A stretch of DNA of 64,000 nt from Brachypterus glaber (lineage: Eukaryota; Arthropoda; Insecta; Coleoptera; Kateretidae). This document shows positions 19,480 through 30,779 of the stretch, piece by piece. The translations under genes and the position numbers were made by a program. The notes under the pieces are model-generated. The model made no database searches. It saw only the letters and a list, made by a program, of their open reading frames with translations, and was not told the origin of the DNA. The stretch is from assembly GCA_958510825.1 (NCBI GenBank), contig OY294050.1:3449340-3513339 (forward strand), in the 5' to 3' direction. How positions within the stretch are numbered: position 1 is the first letter of the stretch; each line of letters begins with the position of its first letter.

Positions 19480-21050
19480 TTTTGGTTATTTTGCACTTTC
19501 AAGACATTGAAGACTAAATTGGTATAAATATTTTGGCACCAATATAATAAAAAAAATTTATAATGCATCAAGCTTATTTTAAATTATTTTATTTTTTTTT
19601 AATATCTTGAAAGGTTTGATTAAGTTTGAAAACAAAGTTTCAGTGAACTTAAAATTTCTAAACATTTTTTATTTATAGACTTAGCTCTTTTTTTCCGTAA
19701 TGTTGTCTTCATATATTAAACAGGGTATATTAAGGGTATATGAATCAAAAACCTATAGTCTCTGTACGTAAAATTTCAATTTCTCAACTTTTTAACATAT
19801 TTCATGCTGACAGGCAACTTTATTTACGACTTTATAACTTTTTTTTATGAGAAATGAACTATAAAGTAGATAAAAAAAGTTTTGATTTAAAAGTATACGT
19901 TCTGAAATTCATAGCGAAGCTATACAACCAGTCATAAATTGATTTTGATTATTTTACAAAAAGATTTAAAAGGTTTTTAATCCTTAATCTTAGAGTGAAG
20001 GCGGTGATTGTGAAATACCTATTAATTTTACAAGAAAAAAATTGAAATTAATGAGGAATTAAAAAAAAATAACATAGTATGGGGCATATTATTTAAAAGT
20101 TTGCACTTTCTTCTTTAAAAAATTTTCTTTTTATAGCTTTTTATAGCTTGCATATTATTCTTATAAATAAAATATTCTAAAAATAAAAAACCAAAGTTGC
20201 ATACATACTTTTAATACACGGAATATTACATTCCACATTAGCGACCCTTTAAAAACTTGAAAAAAAAAATAAAAACTTAGTAATTACATGTTTTAGTTTG
20301 ATTTATGTCATATTTTGAATTCTTTTGATTCTCCGAAAATCCAGATGTTCCTTATTCGCTACCCTAATCCATATTCACCGTCTTTACTCTAGTAATTTAC
20401 TTAGACGAAAGTAGGAATAAATATATAATGCAGTAAATATATTATGGAGTAGGAATGTTATTCTGCCAAATTTTTGTTATAAAAAATTAAGCTTATTAAA
20501 TTTTAATCCATATTGTTTTGTTTTTCTTTTATTTGTTTCTGTTCTATCCAACATTGATTTATTTTGTGATATCTGTTCACTTTGAAATAAAAAATCGTTC
20601 ATTAATCAAGTTTGTCGGTTTTATCATTTGTTTTGGGCTAGTTTATAGACTCTATGACAACAAATAAGTGCTCAAAAATATGTTTTTATTCTGTTACGCG
20701 GTACTATAAATTCAGTTTTGTGATGTAATCCTTTGAAGCAGAAATGTTTGGTTTTCCGACCAGGGTTAAAATGATTGAAACCAATATCACCGCACATTCT
20801 GTAATAAATTCTTGTTTTGTTGGGTTTTGTGTTTTGTACATAGATTGTTTTTAAATCTAGTATGCTTTTACAATTTAAACTAATTAATTGAAATTATTTA
20901 AACCTCATTATTATTTTACGAAAATATGCTATCAAAAAAAATACTTTAGTAAAAAAGGTGGATGAGCCAACTATTGACAAGACTTTTTATTTTTTACTGA
21001 ATTCATATTTATTTGTAATCACCTGAAACTACATTAACAGTAAACATATC
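19480..21050. other. unassigned AT-rich DNA
   Basis: No gene or repeat recognised over about 1.6 kb. Confidence 0.5.
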
Positions 21051-21052
21051 TA

Positions 21053-21648
21053 GGGATATTTGTGATAAACACTCGGAAATGAAGCAAATATAAAAAAGAA
21101 TCCGAACTCCATTAACTATAAAACTGACACCTGCAATTTAAGTAGTATTTACTCTAACTTAATTAAAAATATTAAATGATATATGTTCTATTTGTGGATT
21201 TAAATAATTTAAAAAAAAATATTTAATTAATAATATTTCAATTTATACTTATTTTAAACACTGGAACAACACATACAAATTTATAGATACATACTTTTTT
21301 AAAACTTTCAGTAATTAATTGTTCTACAGTGAGTATTCTCCTGTTGGAAAAAGTCCAGTGTATTTTTTTTTTGTTGATTTAATTTTTTTGTTTAATTTGT
21401 TTGTTTTAATGCATATTTAATAATTTAGGTAAGTTTTTAATTTATTAATTTCTGTTATTTTTGTTTATATACATTTTTTTTTTCAAAAAATCAATTTATA
21501 ATGTCCAATTTATGTCCAAAAAGTTTTATAGTTTTTATGTCTTTATAGCCCCGAAGAAGCCTAAATATTAGGTGAAACGTTGGCATGATTATGTAATGCA
21601 ATAAAGTTTTTATTTGCTTAATTTCCGAGTGTTTATCACAAATAACCC
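21053..21648 (+). mobile_element. inverted-repeat element, probably a Penelope-like end
   Basis: A ~38-bp inverted repeat bounds it: GATATTTGTGATAAACACTC and GGAAATGAAGCAAA on the left, TTTGCTTAATTTCCGAGTG and TTTATCACAAATAACC on the right, with TA on each side. Near the right end lie a hammerhead-like core (21551-21578) and AATAAAG, followed by the inverted repeat. The same core plus inverted partial copy occurs in the Penelope-like pair at 8.2-9.2 kb, hence the assignment. No protein coding remains. Confidence 0.55.
21551..21578 (+). ncRNA. decayed hammerhead-like core
   Basis: CCGAAGA, stem CCTA/TAGG with AAATAT-type loop, then GAAAC. U4 of the CUGANGA core is replaced by C, so it is probably inactive. 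GAAACGTTGG continues as in the Penelope-like copy (GAAACGTCGG). Confidence 0.35.
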
Positions 21649-21784
21649 TAAACAAATTTCAAGAAGCATCCTGTAGGAAATATTATTATTAATAAACATA
21701 TCTTTATTCTAATGGGTAAAGAATAAATAAACTGCAGTAGCTTGAGAAAAATATGATTGCTTTTTAAAAAAGATTGCATGTTGA

Positions 21785-22298
21785 CAATATTAGGAACCCA
21801 TGACCCAAAATATTTCCAGGGTACTGGCGCTATTACATTTCAGCTGTTTTTAGGTACAATTTGGACACTTTTTAAATAAAAATGTGTGGTTTTTAGTAAG
21901 CTCCGTGCATGCGCACTCTTCATTTACGTATCGATTACAAGCTCATATCGGCCTGGCGATACTCTTTGAATAAAAAGCAAAACCAAGATTCAGAACTTTC
22001 TGATTTTTTCTTTACTTTCTTTTCTTGTTGTTTTTTGTACTTCGCATGGCAATATTAGGAACACAGCTGCCCTGCAATAATCGATGCTACCCAGCTTAAG
22101 ACAGTCAGCACAATTTTACAGTTTTTATAGTGAAAGAGCACGAAATACGAAATGATTTTTAGTGTACGCCATTACCAACTGGATACAGTTACATCATATT
22201 TACATGTTTCTTTTCGATATAACAGATATACTGACAGTGCCATCTGTGGCACAGAGGACGAACTAACAAGTTTAAGAGGCGGTGGCAATATTAGGAAC
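21785..22298 (+). repeat. three direct copies of CAATATTAGGAAC
   Basis: The 13-mer occurs at 21785-21797, 22050-22062 and 22286-22298, spaced 265 and 236 bp. The text between the copies is not obviously repeated. The two short overlapping ORFs (22152-22346 and 22172-22366) look non-coding. Confidence 0.5.
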
Positions 22299-22369
22299 AT
22301 GGCAATAATTGGCTCACCTACCCTATTTATTTTTAGGAAAACGTAACAAAAACTCTTTGACCGCAACGT

Positions 22370-23505
22370 TTATAGTAAAAAAACCAATTTTAACTTGAAA
22401 GTATATTTATTTTGTTAAAATAAGGTTAATAACCTCACCTTTTTAACCACCTGTACAAGTTTATGGCTTGTAAACATAAACTCTTCACATTATTTACGTC
22501 CCTTCTTATCAAGTTTTTTTATATTGTCATATATATTAGATAGTTATTCCATTTTAATATGGACTATAAAATATAAAATATATGAGCTGCAGTGCAGCAA
22601 GAAAATGTGTCTAGGTACTCTAGCCAGAAAAGTGACCAATTTGTTTGTTATAGTCAAGGCGATAAGTGATGTTTGAAGCCAAAGGCAAAAACGGGATATT
22701 TTACACCATTTTTTTTAGTTAATTTTTATCTGTAGGTTTGTCGATTTTTTAAATTTTTTGCCCAGACATTAGACAGCCGTTTTTAAAAAAATAAGAACAT
22801 TAATGATGTTATAAATTAGAATTAAAAAAAATTGTCTTATCGAAACGTAGGCAATTTTTACCCCACTATAGCAACCCGAAAAGAAAGTTATGTTTTTTAC
22901 CCGACTATAGCAACGCCAAAGAGTCATGTACCCCTCTACAGCCTAAACTACTGGGCCGATTTTAACGATAGAGTCGTCAAATAATTCGTCATGATCACGC
23001 CAGTCACACGGAACTATGCGGTTCATATTAAATATAAAAATAGTACTTGATTCGCCCAAGTTTTGGCTTCGTTATTTTCTGATTCAGGCATTTTTTCGTA
23101 GTCGGGTTTTCTGTGCGCCTCTGCTTGTACTTTAATACCTACTAATCTAAGACATAACTTGTCGTTGAAGTAGTGTAGACTCTAGAGGGGAACCTGGGGT
23201 CTCAAACGACAATTTGAGATAAGAAAATGCGTAAAACATAGAGATTGGTCTTACCTTGATTTTAGATTTTCTTGTGATGTCTAAGTTCAGAAGTGGTGAT
23301 GGATAGGCCCTGTCTCTAGATTCAGTAACGCGAAAATATTGTGTTGAAGTGGAACTGTATATCATAGATGGTATCTATAATCTCCTGCATAGCGAGTGAC
23401 CGAAACAGCAATGGCCGGCGGCGATATTGATTGATAATATCGATGTACGCGCTGCGTACCGAATTAATTACTACTTGATACTACTGATATTGAATGTGGT
23501 TCAGG
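22370..23505. other. unassigned DNA with a small internal duplication
   Basis: TTTTTACCCCACTATAGCAAC and TTTTTTACCCGACTATAGCAAC recur 50 bp apart near 22860-22910 (read as shorter words). Nothing else recognised. Confidence 0.4.
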
Positions 23506-23570
23506 TGACAAATCCTGAAATCGCACGTTGCGGCGTTGCCAGGTCAACTGGGCAAAAATCCCTTTTGTTT
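23506..23570 (+). repeat. 68-bp conserved block, copy 2
   Basis: Partner of 19405-19472. Flanking sequences of the two copies are unrelated, so the shared part is sharply bounded. Confidence 0.75.
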
Positions 23571-23581
23571 AATAAATAAAA

Positions 23582-24078
23582 AAAAGGAAATAATAATTTA
23601 TTATATTTTAACGAAACTTAAACATTTATATTTAAAAAGCAATGCTATAGTCAAGTAAAAACAAGGCTGTTTCTGGCGTAGGTAAACAGAGCAGCAGGAA
23701 AATTTATTTATGAATACTTTTGGCCGTTTTCCAGTAAAATATGTTTTTCCTGAAATTTTCAGAGCTTGTCTTAAGAGAGGGATCGATATTTGATGCCTAA
23801 CTTGTTTTTCTCACGATACATATACATATCCAACTGTCACAATAGTTTCGAAACTTTTTTATTCCATCTATAAACCTTTACAAGAATTTCTTTACAAGAA
23901 AGTTTAGCTGATGTTTAAGTTTTCTAATATGTTTAAAATACCTACCTACCCACTTGTTAAAGAATTTTTTTTTATACATGAATTTTTTTTGTAATAGATA
24001 TTTTATTTTAAACAAAAATTCTTTACAACTGATAACTGTCTAGACAACTATTTATTTAATATATATTTAAAATACGTT
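23582..24078. other. unassigned AT-rich DNA
   Basis: No feature recognised. Confidence 0.5.
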
Positions 24079-24527
24079 TTTCTATTTTGCGACTCTTATA
24101 AGCTCATAATCACACGCATTTTGCGTGTTCTTTTAGGCCCATAAGAGGTACTTTTTGTTCTTTTGGGTTGGCAACAGACCTGGCCTATCGCTTGACGTTT
24201 TCCGTGCAAATGTCAATGTCGCTTTAAAGTTGAATTTTCTACAAAATTTTGTGTTCAGGTTATTTTTACCATGTTAAAATTGTGGCTTGGTTAATTGCAG
24301 TAAAAAATAGAAGAGATGACTATAAAATATATCAAAATATAATTTCTTCTTAGAATTTTAAACATGGTGTAAACTGTAATGCCAATCCAAAACAAAAGTC
24401 CCTAAATCAGTCATCATCAATTTAAATGTAAGTTTTTTTATTTTAGAGCAAAATAGAAAAAATTGTATAAAGCACTCGTTTCATAATACTTTTTTAGCGC
24501 ACGAGTACGTTTAGAAACCGAGCCGGC
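24079..24527 (-). mobile_element. two-hairpin repeat element, copy 2
   Basis: Minus-strand member of the family described at 12846. The ACACGCATTTTGCGTGT hairpin is at its left edge in this orientation. It breaks off in the middle of the other terminal hairpin at about 24527. Confidence 0.7.
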
Positions 24528-25373
24528 TTTAATATGTCCTAAATTACTTTATTTTAAAGATACTGGGTGTTAAACACTAAAAAAAATCAGTTTTTCATCC
24601 ATATCATGAACTTATACCTTATTTTTTTTAGATCAACCATTACAAGTTTTTTGTTTCTTGAATTTTTTCCGTATCTCGCATCATTTTCGAAAAAAAAAAC
24701 ATTTTTTTCATATCCCTGGTCTACATAAAAACATACAAATTTAAGAAATAAAAAAATGTGTTTTTAACTGGTAAAGTATTTTAAGACACATATTTATGTT
24801 ATCTTTTAGTTATAAAATAAGCCAAGGAACCATCTTATTTAATTGTGACATGCTATTTAGGAACATCCTGTATATAAAATCGTTTGGTATTTAATATGGT
24901 AACAAATTCTTAGTATAACATTTTTGTTTTCATTATTTTTTAGTTTTAAATGATAACTCGCTTGCCAGAGGATTTAGTTTTGACAGTTTTTTTTGTTGCA
25001 GCAACTGGTAGCAAAATGTTCTACCTCCCTTCTCTATCGCTGATCATCGTCTGTTGTATTATGCAGCTTATACGTAATCTACACTAAGAAACATGAGCAT
25101 AAAATGCTTAAAATGAAGAACGAGTTTTTAGAAGAAAAACAAAGCCAAAGACACTAAGTGAGTGATAATAAGTTACGAAACTAGACAAACCAAAATATTT
25201 TTTTACTAAAATAAGTATTTTATAAAACTAAAGAGATATGCATTGTGATTTAACTTAAAAATCACTCTTTTATTGACATAACTTTCAAAGCGCAAAATAT
25301 ACTAATGATTTGTCTTTATTAATCACTCTGTATATTAAAAAAAACGTTAGATTGTTACGTAATATTTAAAATA
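24528..25373. other. mostly unassigned; possible decayed TACAGG-type element
   Basis: TACTGGGTGTTAAACAC at about 24561 and GGAACATCCTGTATA at about 24862 could be eroded mariner-type ends. The match is too weak to call an element. Confidence 0.25.
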
Positions 25374-25375
25374 TA

Positions 25376-26048
25376 CAGGGTCATTCAGAAATAGGGTCAT
25401 TAATTTTTAAGGGTGATCTATATAGGGAAATACGAAAAAAAGTTCCTATAAACATATGTCTAAAAATGCGTCGTAAGGGAGCTATGCCCCTTTGAAAGTG
25501 ACAAAAAAGTTCGGTTTTTATTTAATAACTCAGAAACCCAGATACAGCAACGAGGTTTTCAATGTAAACTAATCTTAATAAGGCCCATCTTTGTATATTA
25601 TCTTTATGTACTTATTTTAACCAGGGGTGTGCGAAACGGGGGGGCTTATAAGTTTTTTGTCCCAAACTTTTTCTGTGCGACTTTTCTGTAATTTTATTTT
25701 TGGGACATGAATATAAACTCCTATTGTAATACTGGAGGGTTAACCGTTTTCGAGACAAATTAATTTGAAGGTAAAATTTCACGGTTCGAGGAGGAAAAGT
25801 TAAATACTAAAATGTTGAAAACCGCTATTCCAATGGTATTAAGATTAATATTTATTTAAAACCACGTTGCTGTATCTCAAAAGGTTTTTGAGTTATTAAA
25901 TAAAAACCGATTTTTTTTTAGCTACTTTCAAAGGGTACTAGCTCCCTTACGACGCATTTTTAGACATATGCTTATAGGAACTTTTCTTCATATTTTCCAA
26001 TGTAGAATCACCCCTTAAAATTAATGACCCTATTTCTGAATAACCCTG
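25376..26048. mobile_element. 673-bp foldback MITE, TACAGGGT type
   Basis: TA-flanked. The left end CAGGGTCATTCAGAAATAGG is mirrored by CCTATTTCTGAATAACCCTG. Inverted similarity continues inwards through GTCTAAAAATGCGTCGTAAG and its complement, giving arms of roughly 160-200 bp. The middle (CCAGGGGTGTGCGAAACGGG) is also found in the fragment at 2695-2845, and a related right end lies at 59890-60035. Confidence 0.75.
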
Positions 26049-26052
26049 TATA

Positions 26053-26151
26053 CAGGGAGATTGATCTAAAACAAATCAATCATGGTTTGACATTATTAAA
26101 GCGCTATTAAAGTGCTAAAATCAGGTGATTTGTCTTAGGCGAGTCACCCCG
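26053..26151. mobile_element. 99-bp MITE adjoining the previous element
   Basis: TA-flanked. CAGGGAGATTGATCTAAAAC and AAATC on the left are mirrored by GATTTGTCTTAGGCGAG and TCACCCCG on the right, about 30 bp imperfect. A similar right end, TTTGTCTTTATTAATCACTC then TGTATA, occurs just upstream at about 25310-25335. Confidence 0.6.
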
Positions 26152-26911
26152 TATATTAAACGCTACATATTTAAAATCCTCTTTTTACTGAGCTAAAAAA
26201 AATAAAAGTTTTACAAGCTTTTATATATTGTAGCAAGATTTTCCTAAATGTTTTTTTTTTATTTACTTATTTTAGTAAATAAAATATATGCTTAATGTGT
26301 AAGAATTGTACATTCCTCTTGTATATTTCGATTAATATTAATAATTAAAATATTAATTAATTAATAGTTTATTAATGTAAACAATAATTTAATTGAATTC
26401 AAAATAAATATTATTTTTAATGATATCCTTATTTATACTGTTACCGCGTAGTTTCATATGGCACTAAATAATTTTAATATGCCAAAAAAGCTTTTTTTTC
26501 AATATGTGTAAAAAAGATATAATTTAATTTTTTATTATATCCAAAATTTTAACGTACTAGTAACTGTTTGCACTACCATGTATCTTTCAAAAGTCCTTAC
26601 TTTTGAAAACAGAAATCTATTATTTTTGTATTAAATTTATAAAAAATGTTATTTTAGGCCTATGAAAAGAAGTATATTTGTTTCTAATAATCGAAATATA
26701 ACCTATTTAAAGTTTTATTGTAAAATATATTTAAAAATTGTTAATATTCGGAAAAAAAATGCATTTTTATTATACCAAAAATATATTTTAGGTAAGTGTA
26801 TATTTTCAGTTCTTTTTTTTTAACTTTAAAAAACAATCATACTCTAGTCTTTATCTCTAATTATTCGATCGATAGAGAAGTTTTTAATTAAGAATAAATT
26901 TATATTTTATA
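26152..26911. other. unassigned, extremely AT-rich DNA
   Basis: No feature recognised. Confidence 0.5.
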
Positions 26912-27146
26912 TACAGGGTGTCCCATGATTAATATGACAGAACAAGGTTACAGAGAATCCATAAAACTTGACAATTTTAATTTTTTTTAAACGCAAGTAG
27001 TTGAATAGAAAATGAATTGTTAAGAAAAGGCAGCTGAAAAATAAAGCAAGCAAAAAGTTATGTAAAAAGATACCCTGGGGGTATTACATTTATTTTTGCA
27101 GTAATTGGGAACAGGTACACGTTACCTAGAAATGTATTACAAACTG

Positions 27147-27425
27147 CACTGTAAAAAGTAAACTGAATATTCAGTTACAAATGGATATAAAATCGGAAGT
27201 TATTATCTATACAATTGTACTTTAATTTTTGTTAAAAATACGCAACATTTCATGTCCGTCCTTAAATATTAAAGTACGTGACTTAAGAAATATAGTGTTT
27301 TTAACAAAAATGAAAGTACATTTTTATAGGATCATTACTTCCTATCCATTTGTAACTGAATATTTACATTTGTATAGGACTTTCTACCCTTTTGTAACTG
27401 AATATTTAGTTTACTTTTTACAGTG
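27147..27425. mobile_element. nested MITE (CACTGTAAAAAGTAAACTG)
   Basis: A ~40-bp inverted repeat: CACTGTAAAAAGTAAACTGA and ATATTCAGTTACAAATGG, mirrored by CCTTTTGTAACTGAATATT and TAGTTTACTTTTTACAGTG. A third copy of the TTTGTAACTGAATATTTA word lies just inside the right end. TG occurs outside both ends. The 85-codon ORF crossing it is not a gene. Confidence 0.75.
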
Positions 27426-27458
27426 TGAGTTTAGGTTTCATATAGTTACATTACCATA

Positions 27459-27817
27459 CACTGTAAAAAATGGGGGGGGGGGTTAAATTTGAGGGTAATA
27501 TTAAGATTAAATTGTAAAATTCGTATGATTTATGTAAAACGATTTTTTTTTATTGTTTTAAAGGAAATTTAGGATAGAAACGTAATTTAGAGTTTTATCC
27601 TAAATTTAAGTTATAAAATTATAGTATTATTTTAAATTACTGTATAGAATTGGGCGAAATTTTTTATTTTAAAGTCCAAAGTTACAACAAAAATGCAATT
27701 TTACTATGAAATGTTGATTTTACAATTTCTTTTTAAATCCTGGTACTGATATATCGGTATCGCGATAGCCGGTAATTAAATTGCAGCTAATCCGTACCGG
27801 AAACATTTTTTACAGTG
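27459..27817. mobile_element. nested MITE (CACTGTAAAAAATG)
   Basis: TA-flanked, with ends CACTGTAAAAAATGGGGG and ACATTTTTTACAGTG. It sits 33 bp from the preceding CACTGTAAAAA element and shares its terminal motif, but not its internal sequence. A G12 run follows the left end. Confidence 0.7.
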
Positions 27818-27840
27818 TATTTTCTATCGGACACCCTGTA

Positions 27841-28750
27841 TATATAATTAATAAATTTCAAGTTTACTAGCTTGATTATCAACAAATAAATTAGTGAAGT
27901 AATAACCCTTAATATTAATAAATTATTATTACTAATGGTTATTCCTTATTATCGATAATATATCAGCAAATAAATAGGTTCTTATTAACCTAAAAATACA
28001 TCATCATTTTCATATCATGATTTAGGGCCGAAAATAGGGTTAAATATTTCCTATTACATATATTAATACATAAAATAAAATATAATAAGCTTTTTCCTAT
28101 TGCCTACCAAAGTTGTGGTTATGGTTATGTTTGGTAATTACCATTATTATATTAGTTCAAATTGCATTCAAATATGTTTTTTACACTGATAAGCAAAAAT
28201 AACCTATTTGTTTATTGTTTTGTAGATTTTTTTTGTTATTTCACAGACTAACCCGTTTATTTGAAATTCAACAGGGCTCAAATCCATTAAAAAAACCTAT
28301 CTATATCAAAAAAGTCCAAACTATAGATATACAGTGACAATTTGTAAGTTTAACTTACAAACAAAACAAAGAGAAGAGATTTTAGAATAGAGATGCAATA
28401 ATAACCAAAACGCTATAACCGCTCTCAAAGCACGGTTACAGATTTTACTACCAATCGGTTCAACCATATAACTCCGAAATCAAACGGTAAATATTAAACG
28501 TATGACCAAAACGAAAACCCTTTAAGATTATAACTTCTAACAATTTCCATATTATTTAAAAATACTGGCCACCTTTTGCTTGAAATATTTTTTCCTCTTA
28601 CCACTAGATGCTAAAATCCAATACAGCACAGTGGTTCACTGCCCTTAACAAACGAAGGAGATTATGTCAAAACCATATTGCATATCCATACAAAAAAAAA
28701 AACATTGTAAAGTTATTTTATTTTTTGGTACATTATCTTTTAGCTTTGTC
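27841..28750. other. unassigned DNA
   Basis: No feature recognised. Confidence 0.5.
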
Positions 28751-28754
28751 TTAA

Positions 28755-28933
28755 GCGGCGTTTACACTTAAGTAACAGTATCACGGAAACAGTTTATTGG
28801 CCAATCAGAAACCAGCATCCAAATTTTCTCTACCCCACTCCTAAAAATTCCCCTCTGCTATCAGTGTCAAGCTGCTAGCGTTAGATTGTATTCAACTGCA
28901 GCCGCCACACTGTTATTTAAGTGTAAACTCGGC
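28755..28933. mobile_element. 179-bp TTAA-flanked MITE
   Basis: TTAA at 28751-28754 and 28934-28937. The inverted ends GCGGCGTTTACACTTAAGTA and ACAGT pair with ACTGTTATTTAAGTGTAAAC and TCGGC. TTAA target duplication is the signature of piggyBac-type transposition. No coding sequence. The 45028-45541 element has a similar style of end (GACCACTTTACACGGAGC). Confidence 0.7.
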
Positions 28934-28937
28934 TTAA

Positions 28938-29833
28938 GCCTCAGAAAGCGGACGATTTTTTTTTTACTGATAACATAATGTCTATATATTTTTTGATCTA
29001 TAACCTTATTGCCTAGCGCAGTGGTATATTTGATTAAAATATAGTTTTTTTTCTTGTTTACTGTTTCTCGATCCTGCCATTTTCCTTCGGTTGAAAATCA
29101 AGCTTTTAAATATTTTAAGCACTGAATGTATGTTATAATTAAAGTTAGATACTTTACTGACTACTTTTAAAACTAAAATTATCTCCTTAGAACATAAATT
29201 TTGGTAATATGACTTCGTTTTTACTACTTGTCTAAATTATTACGCTAGTCTTGTAATTAGGAAAGAAAAACGTTCAAAATACATATCAATACATATTTTT
29301 TAACGTATTTAGTTTCAAACCAAACAGTTTTAGAAGATCATCACTATTTCGTCTTTATCAAATTGTGTCAACTTTAAACCCTGAAGATGTTTGTTTAAAA
29401 AAATATTTCATCATGATCCATCAAAAACTACGAATTTCTCGCATTAGTAAGCAAAAAATCTAAAGAAAAAGACTTTTTGAAATAAACTAAAAATATATAA
29501 GTAAATAAACGTACTTTTGCAATTTTTTAGAACTAGTGTAATTTTTAAGGGTTTATTGATACCTTATTGGTTTTTACAAGCCTATCGAATATATTATTCG
29601 CAAATCAGAATCAGTGAATTTTTATGTTGTTAGTACTGCGTAAATACCAATCAAAACTGACATAAAAATAACAAACAATATAAATATTATTTATTTGTTT
29701 TATATGAATGTATTTTGAATGTTTTTTATATAAAAATTACCATATTTGTTAATATAAATGTGAAAAAAAATATTATTGTAAAAATTATATTAAATTTTAA
29801 AGAAAGTATATATATTTAGCGTATTTTTTAATA
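28938..29833. other. unassigned AT-rich DNA
   Basis: No feature recognised. Confidence 0.5.
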
Positions 29834-29835
29834 TA

Positions 29836-30370
29836 CAGGGCGTTTCCGCTTTCCGTTCATTTAATGTATTGGCTATTTAATCATAATTTTAATAAATTAT
29901 ATAAACAAAGTTTTTACAGGGGGTTCCATTTTAAAGTTGTATATGTCACTTTTTTTATAAACACCGGGTGAGTTTTATTTATGTCCACCCCCTAATAAAA
30001 AAAAGTAAAAAAAAAACAATCAGTTTTTTTATACATAGAATTATCGGCTGAATTCAGAAGTGTTAAAAATTACAGTTTGTTCAATTAAAAAAAAAACATA
30101 TTTATACCACTTCCGGCGAAACAGGAAGTGAAACAAAAAAATTAATTAAATCCGCCATAGAAAATTATATAAACCACCCAAGTTTCGTTTTTATTTGTAT
30201 ATGAAGATTAATCTTAATTTTGGGGGTGGACATAAATAAAACTCACGCAGTATAACAAACATTATAAAATTATTTCTTTGTTGAAGATTTACAATCTAGG
30301 GCCTATAATAATGGTAAACTTATTAACAAATAGTCAATATTTAACTTTCACGGAAACCTGTAGCACCCTG
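29836..30370. mobile_element. TACAGGG-type MITE hosting a nested foldback
   Basis: TA-flanked. The left end CAGGGCGTTTCCGCTTTCCG and the right end CGGAAACCTGTAGCACCCTG are imperfect inverted partners. It is interrupted by 29961-30250. Confidence 0.55.
29961..30250. mobile_element. nested element with TATAA duplication
   Basis: TATAA precedes (29956-29960) and follows (30251-30255). Inverted ends: GGGTGAGTTTTATTTATGTC and CACCCCC on the left, GGGGGTGGACATAAATAAAA and CTCACGC on the right. Interior non-coding. Confidence 0.65.
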
Positions 30371-30779
30371 TATATTTTTGTATGGTTTGTCTCATTTTTT
30401 ATAAGTAAACGACCTCTGTGATAAAAATAAGTTCGTAGATCTTGCCCTTTGATGTTAAATAGAAAAAATTATTGCCCAAATATGGTCAATGTTATGCATT
30501 TATGATTTAAGCCACATAATTTTTCATATTATGACTGGATTGTGTGTGTGATTGTGTATCGGTAATAATGTAATTGATTAAAACAAATAATTCGTATAAT
30601 AAGTTCAATTAGTTTTTATTCTTGATATAATTAACTTATAATTGTACCTAGTATTTTATATTTTTAACTCAAGTCAATAAATATTTAAAAGTCAAGCGAT
30701 TTAAAATTTAACAAAATACTAATTTATAAAGCTGTAATGATGGTGAGATTGGTAAATCATTGCTAAAATTTATCTTATA

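Larger units (their letters stand above)
26914..27838. mobile_element. mariner-like MITE host to two nested elements
   Basis: TA-flanked ends CAGGGTGTCCCATG and CGGACACCCTG give a short TACAGGGTGTCC inverted terminus. Removing the nested elements at 27147-27425 and 27459-27817 leaves roughly 290 bp, so the host was a small non-autonomous mariner-type element. No transposase coding seen. Confidence 0.65.
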
